Shown here: positions 35,939 to 45,773 of the stretch, in pieces
Layout: each line of letters begins with the position of its first letter
Position numbering within the stretch: position 1 is the first letter of the stretch
NCBI RefSeq assembly: GCF_003990445.1
Contig: NZ_REEZ01000002.1
Span: forward strand, 127,121 to 191,120
Origin: Pararhodobacter zhoushanensis
Lineage (GTDB): Bacteria > Pseudomonadota > Alphaproteobacteria > Rhodobacterales > Rhodobacteraceae
Reading direction: 5' to 3'
DNA length: 64,000 nucleotides
Notes under the pieces: generated by a model
The model's database searches: none
What the model was told of the DNA's origin: nothing
The model's input: only the letters and a program-made list of their open reading frames with translations
Translations under genes and position numbers: made by a program

Positions 35939-36739
35939 ATGGCGACCATTCTCGACAAGATCAAGGCTTACAAACTTGAGGAAATCGCCGCCGCGAAAGC
36001 CGCGCGCCCCCTCGCCGAGATCGAAGCACAAGCGCGCGCCGCCGACGCCCCGCGCGGCTTTGCCACGGCGCTGACGGCAGCCTCGGCCACCGGCTATGGC
36101 CTGATCGCCGAGATCAAAAAGGCCAGCCCCTCAAAAGGTCTGATCCGCCCCGATTTCAACCCGCCCGCGCTGGCGCAGGCCTATCAGGCGGGGGGCGCGA
36201 CCTGTCTGTCCGTGCTGACCGACACCCCCAGCTTTCAGGGTGCGCCCGAGTACCTGATGCAGGCGCGCGCGGCGGTCACCCTGCCCTGCCTGCGTAAAGA
36301 TTTCCTGTATGACCCCTATCAGGTCGCCGAAGCCCGCGCCTGGGGTGCCGATTGCATTCTGGTGATCATGGCCTCGGTCAGCGACGCGCAAGCCGCCGAA
36401 CTGGAAGACGCCGCCTTCGGCTGGGGGATGGATGTGCTGGTCGAGGTCCATGACGGGGCCGAACTCGACCGCGCCCTGTCGCTGAAATCGCCGCTGATCG
36501 GGGTGAACAACCGCAACCTGAACACCTTCGAGACCACGCTCGATACCACCCGCACGCTGGCCGCCCGCGTGCCCGCCGGGCGCATGCTGGTCAGCGAAAG
36601 CGGCCTTTTTACGGCGGGTGATCTGGCCGACATGGCGGGCTATGGCGCGCGCAGCTTCCTGATCGGTGAAAGCCTGATGCGGCAGGGCGACGTGACCGCC
36701 GCCACCCGTGCGCTACTTGCCGATCCGGTGCCCGCATGA
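35939..36739 (+). CDS. trpC: Indole-3-glycerol phosphate synthase
   Basis: 266 residues, the TIM-barrel enzyme closing the indole ring in tryptophan synthesis. Active-site strands: [67 protein letters not shown] and [15 protein letters not shown] lies eight bases before the ATG. It overlaps moaC by four bases (ATGA). In relatives trpG and trpD precede it; here the mobA pair does, so the trp part of the operon is broken or moved. Confidence 0.96.
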   Translation: MATILDKIKAYKLEEIAAAKAARPLAEIEAQARAADAPRGFATALTAASATGYGLIAEIKKASPSKGLIRPDFNPPALAQAYQAGGATCLSVLTDTPSFQGAPEYLMQARAAVTLPCLRKDFLYDPYQVAEARAWGADCILVIMASVSDAQAAELEDAAFGWGMDVLVEVHDGAELDRALSLKSPLIGVNNRNLNTFETTLDTTRTLAARVPAGRMLVSESGLFTAGDLADMAGYGARSFLIGESLMRQGDVTAATRALLADPVPA

Positions 36740-37227
36740 CCCAGCCCCCCGCCCTGACCCATTTCGACGCCGAGGGGCGCGCGCTGATGGTCGATGTCAG
36801 CGACAAGCCGGTGACCTCGCGCACCGCCATCGCCTGCGCGCATGTGGTGATGCGGCCTGAGACACTGGCCCATGTCATCGCCGGCACCGCCAAGAAGGGC
36901 GACGTGCTGGGCGTGGCCCGGCTGGCGGGGATCATGGCGGCCAAGAAAACCAGCGAGCTGATCCCCCTCTGCCACCCGCTGCCGATCACCAAGGTCTCGG
37001 TCGACCTGACCCCCGACCCCGATCTGCCCGGCGTCCGCATCACCGCCGAGGTCAAGACCACCGGGCAGACCGGCGTGGAAATGGAGGCGCTGACGGCGGC
37101 ATCGACAGCGGCGCTGACCGTCTACGACATGCTCAAGGCCGTTGAGAAATCGATGGAAATCGGCGGCATCGCCGTCCTTCGCAAAGAAGGCGGCAAGTCG
37201 GGCACGTACGAACGGGGGCCGCAATGA
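36736..37227 (+). CDS. moaC: Cyclic pyranopterin monophosphate synthase MoaC
   Basis: 163 residues. It completes cyclic pyranopterin monophosphate formation, the first stage of molybdenum cofactor synthesis, after MoaA. Family motifs [42 protein letters not shown] and the [14 protein letters not shown] block are all intact. Coupled by four-base overlaps to trpC before it and moeA after it. Confidence 0.96.
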   Translation: MTQPPALTHFDAEGRALMVDVSDKPVTSRTAIACAHVVMRPETLAHVIAGTAKKGDVLGVARLAGIMAAKKTSELIPLCHPLPITKVSVDLTPDPDLPGVRITAEVKTTGQTGVEMEALTAASTAALTVYDMLKAVEKSMEIGGIAVLRKEGGKSGTYERGPQ

Positions 37228-38399
37228 TCGGCGTCGATGAAGCGCAGGCACTGTGCCTCGATCTGGTCACCCCGACCGATGCGCTGGACATTGTCCCCCT
37301 GATCGCCGCGCATAGCCGCGTGTTGCGGCGGGCGGCGCGGGCGTTTCGGGCGCAGCCGCCGTTCGCCTCGGCGGCGATGGATGGCTACTCGGTGCGCGAT
37401 GCCGAGGTCACCGTGGGCGCCAGCTTCGAGGTCGTCGGGGAATCAGCAGCCGGGCACGGCTGGGATGGGACGCTGACCCCCGGTCAGGCCCTGCGCATCT
37501 TCACCGGGGCGCCGGTGCCTGCGGGGGCGGATCATGTGGTCATTCAAGAGGATGTCCTGCGCGAGGGTGACCGGATCACCCTCCAGCCGAACCTCGGCTC
37601 AGGCCCGAACGTCCGCCCGGCTGGCGCAGATTTCCCGGCGGATTTCGAGCTGGAAGCGCCGCGCCGGCTGAGCCCCTCGGATCTTGCCCTGCTGGCCGCG
37701 ATGAACGTCCCCGAGGTGATCGTTGCCCGCCGGCCCAAGGTGGCGCTGCTGGCGACCGGGGATGAGCTGGTGCTGCCGGGGCAGACACCGGGGCGCGACC
37801 AGATCATCGCCTCGAACGTGTTTGCGCTGAAGGCGATGGTCGATGCCGCGGGCGGTGAGGCGATCATCCTGCCCATCGCGCCCGACCGCGAGGACGCACT
37901 GGCCGAGGCGATGGCCGAGATGCTCAAGGCCGATATCGCGGTGACCATCGGCGGCGCCTCGGTCGGCGATCACGATCTGGTCGGGCGTGTGGGCGAACGG
38001 CTGGGACTGGAACGCGCCTTCTACAAACTGGCGATGCGCCCCGGCAAACCGCTGATCGCGGGATCGCTGGGCGCAGTGCCTTATCTCGGGCTGCCGGGTA
38101 ATCCGGTCTCGGCCATCGTGACCGGGCATCTGTTTCTGGTGCCGATGGTCAAGCGCTGGCTGGGGCTCGAGGATGTGCAGCCCAAGCGCGTCTCGGCCCG
38201 GTTGGCGCAGGACGTCGGACCGACCGGACCACGGACGCATTTCATGCGCGCGCGGCTGGATGGCGACAGCGTCACGCCCTATGCGCGGCAAGACAGCTCG
38301 CTGCTCAGCGTGCTGTCGGACGCCAATGCGCTGCTGGAACGGCCTTTGGGCGACCGGCCCCGCAAGGCGGGTGAGATGGTGCCAGTGCTGCCGCTGTAA
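37224..38399 (+). CDS. moeA: Molybdopterin molybdenumtransferase MoeA
   Basis: 391 residues. It inserts molybdenum into adenylylated molybdopterin. N-terminal [13 protein letters not shown] and [15 protein letters not shown], the central MoCF-binding domain with [25 protein letters not shown] and [11 protein letters not shown], then [14 protein letters not shown] and a C-terminal beta domain. It overlaps moaC by four bases and is followed by lexA 90 bases on, the usual order in Rhodobacterales. Confidence 0.96.
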   Translation: MIGVDEAQALCLDLVTPTDALDIVPLIAAHSRVLRRAARAFRAQPPFASAAMDGYSVRDAEVTVGASFEVVGESAAGHGWDGTLTPGQALRIFTGAPVPAGADHVVIQEDVLREGDRITLQPNLGSGPNVRPAGADFPADFELEAPRRLSPSDLALLAAMNVPEVIVARRPKVALLATGDELVLPGQTPGRDQIIASNVFALKAMVDAAGGEAIILPIAPDREDALAEAMAEMLKADIAVTIGGASVGDHDLVGRVGERLGLERAFYKLAMRPGKPLIAGSLGAVPYLGLPGNPVSAIVTGHLFLVPMVKRWLGLEDVQPKRVSARLAQDVGPTGPRTHFMRARLDGDSVTPYARQDSSLLSVLSDANALLERPLGDRPRKAGEMVPVLPL

Positions 38400-38420
38400 G
38401 GCGCTTTTGCGACATCGCGA

Positions 38421-38449
38421 TTGACACAAAAGGGGAACAAGCGTAGAAC
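38421..38449 (+). promoter_or_regulatory. lexA promoter with alphaproteobacterial SOS box
   Basis: -35 TTGACA (38421-38426), a 17-base spacer and -10 TAGAAC (38444-38449). The direct repeat GAAC-N7-GAAC (38435-38449) is an exact alphaproteobacterial LexA site, and its second half is the -10 box, so LexA binding would block its own transcription. Confidence 0.85.
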
Positions 38450-38488
38450 AGCGGCTAAACGCCTGACGTTTGACTGCTGGAGGACGCG

Positions 38489-39184
38489 ATGCTGACCCGC
38501 AAACAGCTTGAGCTTTTGGAACTCATCGACGCCCGCATGCGGCGCGACGGTGTACCGCCTTCGTTCGACGAAATGAAGGACGCGCTGAACCTGCGCTCGA
38601 AATCGGGGATCCACCGGCTGATTACCGCCCTGGAGGAACGCGGCTTTATCCGCCGCCTCGCCCACCGCGCACGTGCCATCGAAGTGCTGCGCATGCCTGA
38701 CACGGCACAACCGCGCAACGTGGCCCGGGTGATCGAGGGCGGCGCAAAACCGGCGCCCTCTCCGGCTCCGGCCCGCGCGATGGCCGTGCAGCAAAGCTAT
38801 GCCATGGACCTGCCGGTGATGGGACGCATCGCGGCCGGGACACCGATCGAGGCGATTCAGGAAATCTCGCACCATGTCTCGGTGCCGGGGTCGATGCTGT
38901 CCGGCTCGGGCTCGCATTACGCGCTCGAAGTGCGCGGGGATTCTATGATCGAAGCGGGGATCCATGACGGCGATATCGTCGTGATTCGCGAGCAGACCTC
39001 GGCTGATAACGGCGACATCGTCGTTGCCTTGGTCGAAGGGCAGGAAGCGACCCTCAAACGCTTCCGGCGCCTGCGCGGGATGATCGCGCTCGAGGCCGCG
39101 AACCCGGCGTATGAAACGCGGATGCTGCGCGATGATCAGGTCGAGGTGCAAGGCCGGCTTGTCGGGCTGATCCGCAGCTATTGA
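38489..39184 (+). CDS. lexA: SOS repressor LexA
   Basis: 231 residues. N-terminal helix-turn-helix ([48 protein letters not shown]), a linker longer than in E. coli, cleavage site Ala-Gly in [11 protein letters not shown], catalytic Ser in [15 protein letters not shown] and Lys in [10 protein letters not shown]. RecA-stimulated self-cleavage would derepress repair genes. Preceded by an exact SOS box over its promoter, so autoregulation is expected. Confidence 0.97.
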   Translation: MLTRKQLELLELIDARMRRDGVPPSFDEMKDALNLRSKSGIHRLITALEERGFIRRLAHRARAIEVLRMPDTAQPRNVARVIEGGAKPAPSPAPARAMAVQQSYAMDLPVMGRIAAGTPIEAIQEISHHVSVPGSMLSGSGSHYALEVRGDSMIEAGIHDGDIVVIREQTSADNGDIVVALVEGQEATLKRFRRLRGMIALEAANPAYETRMLRDDQVEVQGRLVGLIRSY

Positions 39185-39209
39185 CCTCCATTCTTGTGCC
39201 TCAGGGCCA

Positions 39210-39430
39210 GGGCGGCAGGGGGGCCTTCTGCCCCCTCTTCGCTTTCAGCGAATTCACCCCCCGAGGATATTTGAAGAGCAAAGAAAGCGTGGTTAACCTT
39301 TCGTTAACGTCCCTCTTTGCTCTGTTAAATATCCTCCATGAGGGTTCGGGAGGATGGAAAATCCTCCCGAGCAGGTCTGGGCGGCAGCCCAGCGTGGCGC
39401 GCGACCCCTCGATGGGGTCGCGCGCCACGC
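39210..39430. repeat. Composite hairpin repeat C between convergent lexA and acpS
   Basis: In order: GGGGGGCC/GCCCCC hairpin, GCTTTCAGC, the 26-base family core (39248-39273), a near-perfect inverted repeat (39263-39284 and 39314-39336, with AGAGCAAAGA arms) around two GTTAAC-like motifs, further GC hairpins, and a perfect 17-base-pair hairpin with loop TCGAT (39392-39430) ending against the acpS stop. Most complete copy of the family in the window. Confidence 0.85.
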
Positions 39431-39832
39431 CTAGCCGACCGATCGAGCCTCGATGACCACAAAAGCCTGCGCCCAGGGGTGATCATCTGTCAGGGACACA
39501 TGGACCACCGCTTCGTACCCTGCCGGAGTCATCGCGGCGAGGCGTTCTGCGGCCCAGCCGGTCAAAAGCATGGTCGGCTGTCCGCCGCGGCGATTGACCA
39601 CCCCCATGTCCTTCCACGATATGCCCATCGCCAACCCGGTCCCCAGCGCTTTTGAGCAGGCTTCCTTTGCCGCCCAACGTTTGGCCAACGTGCCCGCTTC
39701 GTCCTTGCGCCTGCTGGCCTTGGCCAGTTCCAGATCGGTAAAGACGCGGTGACGGAACCGGTCGCCGAAACGGTCCAGCGTACCGGCAATACGCTCGATA
39801 TTGGCCAGATCGGTACCGATGCCCAGGATCAC
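39431..39832 (-). CDS. acpS: Holo-[acyl-carrier-protein] synthase
   Basis: 133 residues with a GTG start. It transfers 4'-phosphopantetheine from CoA to acyl carrier protein. [14 protein letters not shown] holds the Mg2+ Asp and [16 protein letters not shown] the Glu and Lys; [15 protein letters not shown] is the C-terminal motif. In relatives the order is pdxJ-acpS-lepB; here two extra genes separate it from pdxJ, and repeat C with lexA takes the place of lepB. A longer frame upstream overlaps the neighbouring gene and is rejected. Confidence 0.93.
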   Translation of the reverse strand: MILGIGTDLANIERIAGTLDRFGDRFRHRVFTDLELAKASRRKDEAGTLAKRWAAKEACSKALGTGLAMGISWKDMGVVNRRGGQPTMLLTGWAAERLAAMTPAGYEAVVHVSLTDDHPWAQAFVVIEARSVG

Positions 39833-39842
39833 GCGACGGCCC

Positions 39843-40304
39843 TCATTCCACCGCAACCGTTCCGGTCGACTGGTTGATACGGATCTCCATCCGCTCGACG
39901 ATCGGCGGGCGGCCATCCTCGATCCCCTCGTGCCAATGCCCGACCGGAACCAACAACAACAGCCCCTTGGCCGGGTCGTAACTGGCCGTGATCCCGGGCA
40001 CATCCACGTCATAAAAACCGCTATTCACCTGCGCCGAGGCGACGCGGCACTGGCGGAAGATCGGCTCGTCCGAGCCATCCCCCGACGGTGACAGGATCAG
40101 CAGATGCCGCGAGCAGCAGGCGGGTTCGCCGCCGGTGTCGAGCAGCGCCACGCGGATCGCGCCATTGGCGAAGGTGCGGGAATGAGTCTCCCAGGGCTCG
40201 AAAATATTGGCCGGATTACCGACCCAATCACACTCGGCAATAACCTGTGCCGTGGCGCTCAGCGGCAAGAAACAAAAAGCGGCGGCGATGAAAGCTTTAC
40301 GCAT
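39843..40304 (-). CDS. Small exported protein of unknown function
   Basis: 153 residues with a short signal peptide ([20 protein letters not shown], cleavage near ATA-Q). The mature part has cysteines in [13 protein letters not shown] and FRQCRV contexts, suggesting disulfides, and a [10 protein letters not shown] stretch. I recognise no family. It ends 10 bases before the acpS start and sits as an insertion between pdxJ and acpS. Confidence 0.75.
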   Translation of the reverse strand: MRKAFIAAAFCFLPLSATAQVIAECDWVGNPANIFEPWETHSRTFANGAIRVALLDTGGEPACCSRHLLILSPSGDGSDEPIFRQCRVASAQVNSGFYDVDVPGITASYDPAKGLLLLVPVGHWHEGIEDGRPPIVERMEIRINQSTGTVAVE

Positions 40305-40383
40305 AAATTTCTCCTAAACTATGAAGGACACCATCATCCGCCATGCCTGAAGACAACTCAACCGGCCGCGCGCAACCGTGATC

Positions 40384-41007
40384 TCAAGCCAGCCGGGCAG
40401 TCAGCACCTTGAGCGCGGCCAGTCCGAACAACACCGCAAACGCCCCGTCGAACCAGCGCCGCAACCGCAGATAGGTGGCGGCGACCGGACGGGCAGAAAA
40501 GGCCACAGCCATCGTGGTCATCGTCAGCGTCGAGGTCGCAAGGCACGCCAGCCCGACTTGCCACAGCACCCAGACAGGCGCATCCGCCGGGATCACCACG
40601 GCAAACATTGCGCCCCAGAAAAGCACCGCTTTGGGGTTGGTCAGGTGGATCAGCGCGCCGCGTGCCCAGGCGTGGCGCAGGGTTTCAGCCCCGGCCGAGC
40701 GCGCGACGGCGTCGCCGGGGCGCAGCGCGGCACGCGCGGATTTATACGCCAGCCATGCCAGATAGGCCGCGCCGACGTAGCGCAGCAGATCAACGGCCCA
40801 GGCGTGGCTCATCATCGCCGCCCCCAGCCCCATGCCCGCGATCAGCGCCCAGACGGCAGAACCGGTGACGATCCCCATCGCCACCGCCAGCCCGCGCGCG
40901 CGGCCACCCTCCATCGCCGTGCCAGTCAGGGCCAGTGTGGCCGGACCGGGGGACGAGATGGCGATGACCCAGCCGATCAGGATGGGAAGAAGCTCGGACA
41001 GCGACAT
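40384..41007 (-). CDS. LysE/RhtB-family amino-acid exporter
   Basis: 207 residues with about six membrane segments. The N-terminal signature GWVIAISSPGPATLALTGTA and the LLRYVGAAYLAWLAYKSARA, HLTNPKAVLFWGAMFA blocks are typical of LysE/RhtB permeases that export amino acids or homoserine lactone-like compounds. It starts 21 bases after pdxJ on the same strand. Substrate unknown; a second LysE-type gene lies after ispH. Confidence 0.9.
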   Translation of the reverse strand: MSLSELLPILIGWVIAISSPGPATLALTGTAMEGGRARGLAVAMGIVTGSAVWALIAGMGLGAAMMSHAWAVDLLRYVGAAYLAWLAYKSARAALRPGDAVARSAGAETLRHAWARGALIHLTNPKAVLFWGAMFAVVIPADAPVWVLWQVGLACLATSTLTMTTMAVAFSARPVAATYLRLRRWFDGAFAVLFGLAALKVLTARLA

Positions 41008-41028
41008 GGAAACCTCGGGCGTAAAGGG

Positions 41029-41775
41029 TCAGACGCGGGCGGCGTCCATCAGGCGGCGCATTTCGCGGATCGCCGGGTCGAGGCCCATGAACACCGCCTC
41101 GGAAATCAGGAAATGCCCGATGTTCAGCTCGCGGATCTGCGGCGTCGCGGCGAAGGGCGCAACGGTGGCGTAGCTCAGCCCATGGCCCGCGTGGACCTCA
41201 AGCCCCAGCTCGCTGGCCAGCGCCACACCCGCCAGCAGTCCGGCAAGTTCCTGCGCTGCGGCCTCAGCCTGCCCGTCGGCGACAAAATCGCAATAGGCCC
41301 CGGTGTGCAGTTCGATCACCGGCGCACCGACGCGCGCTGCCGCCTCGATCTGGCGCGCGTCATGGCCGATGAACAGCGACACGCGGCTGCCGGCTTCGGT
41401 CAGCGCGGCGATATAGCCGGTCAGGCGGTTGGCATCGCCCGCCACGTCCAGACCGCCCTCGGTGGTGCGCTCTTCGCGCTTTTCGGGGACCAGACAGATG
41501 GCATGCGGTTTGTGACGCAGCGCGATTGCCTGCATCTCGGCCGTTGCTGCCATCTCGAAATTCAGCGGCACGCTGAGCGCGTCCATCAATGCGTCGATAT
41601 CGGCGTCGCGGATATGGCGGCGGTCTTCGCGCAGGTGGGCGGTGATGCCGTCCGCGCCCGCCGCCTCGGCGATCAGGGCGGCGCGTACCGGGTCAGGATA
41701 GGCCGAGCCGCGCGCGTTGCGCAGGGTGGCGACGTGGTCGATGTTGACGCCTAACCGTTGGCGGGGGGTGGTCAT
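41029..41775 (-). CDS. pdxJ: Pyridoxine 5'-phosphate synthase PdxJ
   Basis: 248 residues, a TIM-barrel enzyme condensing deoxyxylulose phosphate with an amino-ketone to make pyridoxine phosphate (vitamin B6). Motifs: [61 protein letters not shown] and [13 protein letters not shown]. It overlaps the DUF2062 gene by four bases, in the conserved rsh-DUF2062-pdxJ order. Confidence 0.96.
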   Translation of the reverse strand: MTTPRQRLGVNIDHVATLRNARGSAYPDPVRAALIAEAAGADGITAHLREDRRHIRDADIDALMDALSVPLNFEMAATAEMQAIALRHKPHAICLVPEKREERTTEGGLDVAGDANRLTGYIAALTEAGSRVSLFIGHDARQIEAAARVGAPVIELHTGAYCDFVADGQAEAAAQELAGLLAGVALASELGLEVHAGHGLSYATVAPFAATPQIRELNIGHFLISEAVFMGLDPAIREMRRLMDAARV

Positions 41776-42419
41776 GTCTCGTCTCCGGCTTCCCGCGTGC
41801 GCTGGCGTAGGCGCGCGGCTTCAAATCGGGCTTTCAGGCGCTTGGCGCGGCCGCGTTGATAGGCGCGCACCAGCGGCAAGTGCAAGAAGTAGATCGCGAC
41901 GGCAGCGGGGGCACCGATGATCACGCCACCGATCATATAGGGCAGGAATACCCGCCAAAAGAACAGTTGCAAGCGGAACCAGTGAACCTGCCCGCCGGTG
42001 AGCAGCGCCCAGAGGTTATGCGTCAACTCGCCACTGGCCCGGCCGATGGCCGCCATCGCTTCGGTAAAGCTGACCATCGCCCCGGTGCCGAGCAGCCAGT
42101 GGCCCAGTTCCAGCGCGCTGACGGCCATGATCGGAAAGGTGATGGGGTTGCCGTAGAATGTGCCCAGCAGCGCGGCCAGAATATTGCCGCGCAAGATCCA
42201 GGCGACGAGGGCTGCGGTCAGGAAATGCAGGCCATAGAGCGGCAGAAAGGACACAAAGGCCCCGGCGGCAATGCCCAGGCAGATCCGCTCGGGCGAATCC
42301 GGCAGGCGGCGCATGCGGTGCAGAACATAGGTCGAGGCCCGCCGCCACCCGCCACGCGGCCAGAAGAATTCGGCGATCGTTCGCAGCAGGGGTCTGGTGT
42401 CTCGCCGCTTGAAGATCAC
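41772..42419 (-). CDS. DUF2062 membrane protein
   Basis: 215 residues. The conserved DUF2062 part has [45 protein letters not shown] and a late membrane segment [20 protein letters not shown], with a basic tail. The family is widespread and of unknown function, regularly between rsh and pdxJ in alphaproteobacteria. It starts 16 bases after rsh and overlaps pdxJ by four. Confidence 0.9.
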   Translation of the reverse strand: MIFKRRDTRPLLRTIAEFFWPRGGWRRASTYVLHRMRRLPDSPERICLGIAAGAFVSFLPLYGLHFLTAALVAWILRGNILAALLGTFYGNPITFPIMAVSALELGHWLLGTGAMVSFTEAMAAIGRASGELTHNLWALLTGGQVHWFRLQLFFWRVFLPYMIGGVIIGAPAAVAIYFLHLPLVRAYQRGRAKRLKARFEAARLRQRTREAGDET

Positions 42420-42435
42420 GCGCTAGGGTCCGGGT

Positions 42436-44583
42436 TCAGGGTTGGCGAGCCAGGTCGCGGGCTCGGAAGACCTGGGCTACATCACTTTCAGCCGAAAGGA
42501 TGGTCAGGATCCTGTGAAGATGTTCCACATCAGAGACGTCTATCTCGACCGAAATGCGGAAATAGTCAGGCTTTTTATCCAGAAAATGCAGATCCGAAAT
42601 ATTGGCCTTTTGTTCACCGATCAGGCTGCAGACGCGGCCCAGAACCCCGGCGCTGTTGGTAATGGTCAGTTCCAGACGGACACCATGCACTGCCGCGTGC
42701 TTGCCCTCAAGCCAATGCAGGTCGATCCAGCGCTCGGGCTGATCTTCCAGCGCCGCCAGCGCGCCGCAGTCGATGGTATGCGCAACGACGCCCTTGCCGC
42801 GATAGGTGATGCCGACGATCCGCTCGCCCGGCACCGGCTGACAGCACAGCGCACGGCGGAACTGGACGCCGGGGTCCAGACCCACGACCGGGCGGGCACC
42901 GTCAACCTCGGGCTCCACCATCGTCGCGGTCTCGGGATAGAGTTGCTGGATCACCGCACGGGCACTGATCTCGGCCGAGCCGATTTTTTCGAGCAGCTCA
43001 TTCGGCCCGCGCAGACCCAACGCCCGCCCTGCCGTATCCAGCGCCTTCTCCGTCACGCGCCGCCCGACCCGCTCGAAGGCAACGCGGCTCAGTTCGCGCC
43101 CCAGCTTGATGAAGCGTTCGCGGTCTTCCTCGCGCAAGCTGCGGCGAATGGCGGCCTTGGCGCGGCCAGTGTGGACCAGTTCGATCCATGAATTCTGTGG
43201 GCGCTGGCCGTCGGCGGTGATGATCTCGACCTGCTGACCATTGCGCAGCCGGGTCCACAGCGGCACGCGCAGCCCGTCGACCTTGGCCGAGACGGTGGCA
43301 TTGCCCAGCCGCGTATGGATTGCATAGGAGAAGTCGAGCGGCGTTGCGCCCTTGGGCAGTTGCACCACATCGCCCTTGGGCGTGAAGCAAAAGACCTGAT
43401 CGGCGTACATGTCCAGTTTGACATGTTCGAGGAATTCATCGTGATCCTCGGTCGAATCGAGCCGCGCGGTCAGCCCTTCGATCCATTTCGCCGGATCAAT
43501 CGCGAAGGGGTTCACTGCGCGCATGCCGTCCTTGTAGGACCAGTGCGCGGCCACGCCCGCCTCGGCGACCTCATGCATCTCGCGGGTGCGGATCTGCACC
43601 TCGACCCGCTTGCCGTCGCGTCCCGACACCGTGGTGTGGATCGAGCGATAGCCGTTGGTCTTGGGCTGGCTGATGTAGTCCTTGAACCGCCCCGGCACCG
43701 CGCGCCAGCGCTGGTGGATCAGGCCGAGCACGTCATAGCATTCGTGCACATGGTCGACGATGATGCGAAAACCGTAGATGTCCGACAGGCGGCTGAAGGT
43801 GAGTTCCTTCTCCTGCATCTTGCGCCAGACGGAATAAGGCTTTTTCGCGCGGCCATAAACCGTGCCGTCCAGCCCGGCCTTTTCCAGCTCGAACCGGATA
43901 TCGGCGGTGATCCGGGCGATGACATCGCCGGTCTCACGCTGCAGGGTGATGAAGCGGCGCAGGATCGAATTGCGCGCCTCGGGGTTGAGCACCCGGAACG
44001 CCAGATCCTCAAGCTCTTCGCGCATCCATTGCATGCCCATGCGGCCAGCGAGCGGGGCGTAGATCTCCATCGTCTCGCGGGCCTTCTGGGCCTGCTTGTC
44101 GGGTCGCATCGAGCGGATCGTGCGCATGTTGTGCAGCCGGTCGGCCAGCTTGACCAGAATCACCCGCAGATCGCGCGACATGGCCATCAGCAGCTTGCGG
44201 AAGTTTTCCGCCTGCTTGGCCTGCGCCGATTGAGGTTCCTTGGACTTGGCTTCGGAAGACAACTGAAGGTTGGTCAGCTTGGTCACGCCATCGACCAGTT
44301 CGGCCACTTCGTGACCGAACAGCTGCTGCACCTCGGTATAGGTCGAGCGCGTGTCTTCAATGGTATCGTGCAAAAGCGCCGTGATGATCGTCGCATCATC
44401 CAGCCGCATCTCGGTCAGGATCGAGGCAACGGCGACGGGATGCGTAAAATACGGCTCACCCGAATGCCGCATCTGCCCTTTGTGCATGTCATCGCCATAC
44501 GTCCACGCACGGCGAATCAGGGCTTCGTCGGTAGTCGGATTATAATTGCGGATTAACGCAACCAGATCATCGGGCGTGATCAC
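42436..44583 (-). CDS. rsh: Bifunctional (p)ppGpp synthetase/hydrolase (RelA/SpoT homologue)
   Basis: 715 residues with a GTG start. It makes and degrades (p)ppGpp for the stringent response. Domains in order: HD hydrolase (HPVAVASILTEM, ALLHDTIEDT), synthetase (RAKKPYSVWRKMQEKEL, SDIYGFRIIV), TGS (VFCFTPKGDVVQLPKGATPL), and a C-terminal ACT domain (LELTITNSAGVLGRVCSLIG). The intact HD motif predicts hydrolysis as well as synthesis, as expected when a genome has one Rsh. Follows rpoZ by 24 bases. Confidence 0.96.
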   Translation of the reverse strand: MITPDDLVALIRNYNPTTDEALIRRAWTYGDDMHKGQMRHSGEPYFTHPVAVASILTEMRLDDATIITALLHDTIEDTRSTYTEVQQLFGHEVAELVDGVTKLTNLQLSSEAKSKEPQSAQAKQAENFRKLLMAMSRDLRVILVKLADRLHNMRTIRSMRPDKQAQKARETMEIYAPLAGRMGMQWMREELEDLAFRVLNPEARNSILRRFITLQRETGDVIARITADIRFELEKAGLDGTVYGRAKKPYSVWRKMQEKELTFSRLSDIYGFRIIVDHVHECYDVLGLIHQRWRAVPGRFKDYISQPKTNGYRSIHTTVSGRDGKRVEVQIRTREMHEVAEAGVAAHWSYKDGMRAVNPFAIDPAKWIEGLTARLDSTEDHDEFLEHVKLDMYADQVFCFTPKGDVVQLPKGATPLDFSYAIHTRLGNATVSAKVDGLRVPLWTRLRNGQQVEIITADGQRPQNSWIELVHTGRAKAAIRRSLREEDRERFIKLGRELSRVAFERVGRRVTEKALDTAGRALGLRGPNELLEKIGSAEISARAVIQQLYPETATMVEPEVDGARPVVGLDPGVQFRRALCCQPVPGERIVGITYRGKGVVAHTIDCGALAALEDQPERWIDLHWLEGKHAAVHGVRLELTITNSAGVLGRVCSLIGEQKANISDLHFLDKKPDYFRISVEIDVSDVEHLHRILTILSAESDVAQVFRARDLARQP

Positions 44584-44607
44584 GTCGCGACCCTGCCCGA
44601 TTCATTG

Positions 44608-44964
44608 TCAGTCCTGCTCGATCTGTGCGGCAACCAGCTGGCGCAGCATCTGCTCTTCGGTCAGGTCATCCAGCTGAGGACGATCAGCCTGGCTGCTCAT
44701 CCGCGAGGCCATGTCGTCTTCTTCCGGCATGTCGACCTCGTTCTGGGTGCGCATGCTCTCGATCAGACGCTCGCGCAGGGACTCAGCCCCTTGCGTTTCG
44801 TCCGCGATTTCGCGCAGGGCCACAACCGGGTCCTTGTCATTGTCGCGGTCAATCGTCAGCGGACCGCCAGCGGCGATCTCCCGCGCACGATGGGCCGCAA
44901 GGATTACCAGCTCGAACCGGTTCGGTACTTTATCAACGCAATCTTCGACCGTCACGCGGGCCAT
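44608..44964 (-). CDS. rpoZ: DNA-directed RNA polymerase omega subunit
   Basis: 118 residues. [20 protein letters not shown] and [14 protein letters not shown] are the omega signature; the acidic tail ([12 protein letters not shown]) is typical of alphaproteobacteria. Omega aids polymerase assembly and is part of the ppGpp site, which fits its place just before rsh. The ATG at 44964 gives the standard N-terminus; seven upstream codons are rejected. Confidence 0.95.
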   Translation of the reverse strand: MARVTVEDCVDKVPNRFELVILAAHRAREIAAGGPLTIDRDNDKDPVVALREIADETQGAESLRERLIESMRTQNEVDMPEEDDMASRMSSQADRPQLDDLTEEQMLRQLVAAQIEQD

Positions 44965-45067
44965 GAAGCACTCCATCTGCGGCAAAGGGGAGGATCAGCC
45001 TGTGGCGTGTAACGGCATTTCCCCCAGATGACAAGCGCACGAGGCCGCTTAACGGCGCTTGTTGCGG

Positions 45068-45640
45068 TCAAATCGGCCTGATCTCGGCAATTTCCGCCGG
45101 ATCCAATGCCTCCAACATCGCCCGCACGCTCTGTCCGGTCAAGGGATGCACCCAATCAGGTGCCACCTCGGCCAGCGGCACCAGCACGAATCCGCGCTCA
45201 TGCAGCCGGGGATGGGGCACGATCAGCTGCTCGGGCGCGACTCGCGCCTGCTGCTCGGGCGGCAGTGCCATCCAGTGCCCGACGGTGTCGCGGTCCGGCA
45301 GCACCTGCCCGCCCGCCGCCAGTACATCAATGTCGATCACGCGCTGCCCCCAGCGCTTGACCCGCACGCGACCCATCTCGGCTTCGATCTGATGCAACAG
45401 CGCCAGCAGCGCGTCCGGGGTCAGATCAGACTCGACCAGCAGGCATGCATTGGCAAAATCGGGGCCCGCACCGGCGGGGAAGGCCGGGGTGGCAAAACTC
45501 CGGCTGCGACGCAGGGTTACAACCCCGGCCTGCTTGATCTTGTCGATCGCCTCACTAAGTAGGGTGGTGTTGGAGGTCATGTCCTTTGACATATTGCTGC
45601 CCAAGGCCAAGAGGAACGGGTTGCGGTGCGCAGGGGTCAC
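45068..45640 (-). CDS. folK: 2-amino-4-hydroxy-6-hydroxymethyldihydropteridine pyrophosphokinase
   Basis: 190 residues. It transfers pyrophosphate from ATP in folate synthesis. LLALGSNMSKD begins the fold, FANACLLVESDL, VKRWGQRVIDIDVLAAGG (Mg2+ Asp pair) and LIVPHPRLHERGFVLVPLAE follow. Upstream of rpoZ on the same strand, with a gap of about 100 bases, so possibly cotranscribed. The first codons of the frame (MTPAHRN) are less conserved than the rest. Confidence 0.95.
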   Translation of the reverse strand: MTPAHRNPFLLALGSNMSKDMTSNTTLLSEAIDKIKQAGVVTLRRSRSFATPAFPAGAGPDFANACLLVESDLTPDALLALLHQIEAEMGRVRVKRWGQRVIDIDVLAAGGQVLPDRDTVGHWMALPPEQQARVAPEQLIVPHPRLHERGFVLVPLAEVAPDWVHPLTGQSVRAMLEALDPAEIAEIRPI

Positions 45641-45773
45641 TCGTATTGTCCGATCTGGTTCGTGTCGTTTTTGGCAACCAACCCGCCCCAGATAATCGGC
45701 AAGAACAATTTGCCAGCTCTCAGGGCGCGGTGTCGTTTCTTTTAATTACGCAGCGATTTTGAAAGGAACAGTG

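Noticed and set aside
43315-44556. 413-codon plus-strand frame over rsh
   Set aside because: Antisense to rsh, with no recognisable domain.
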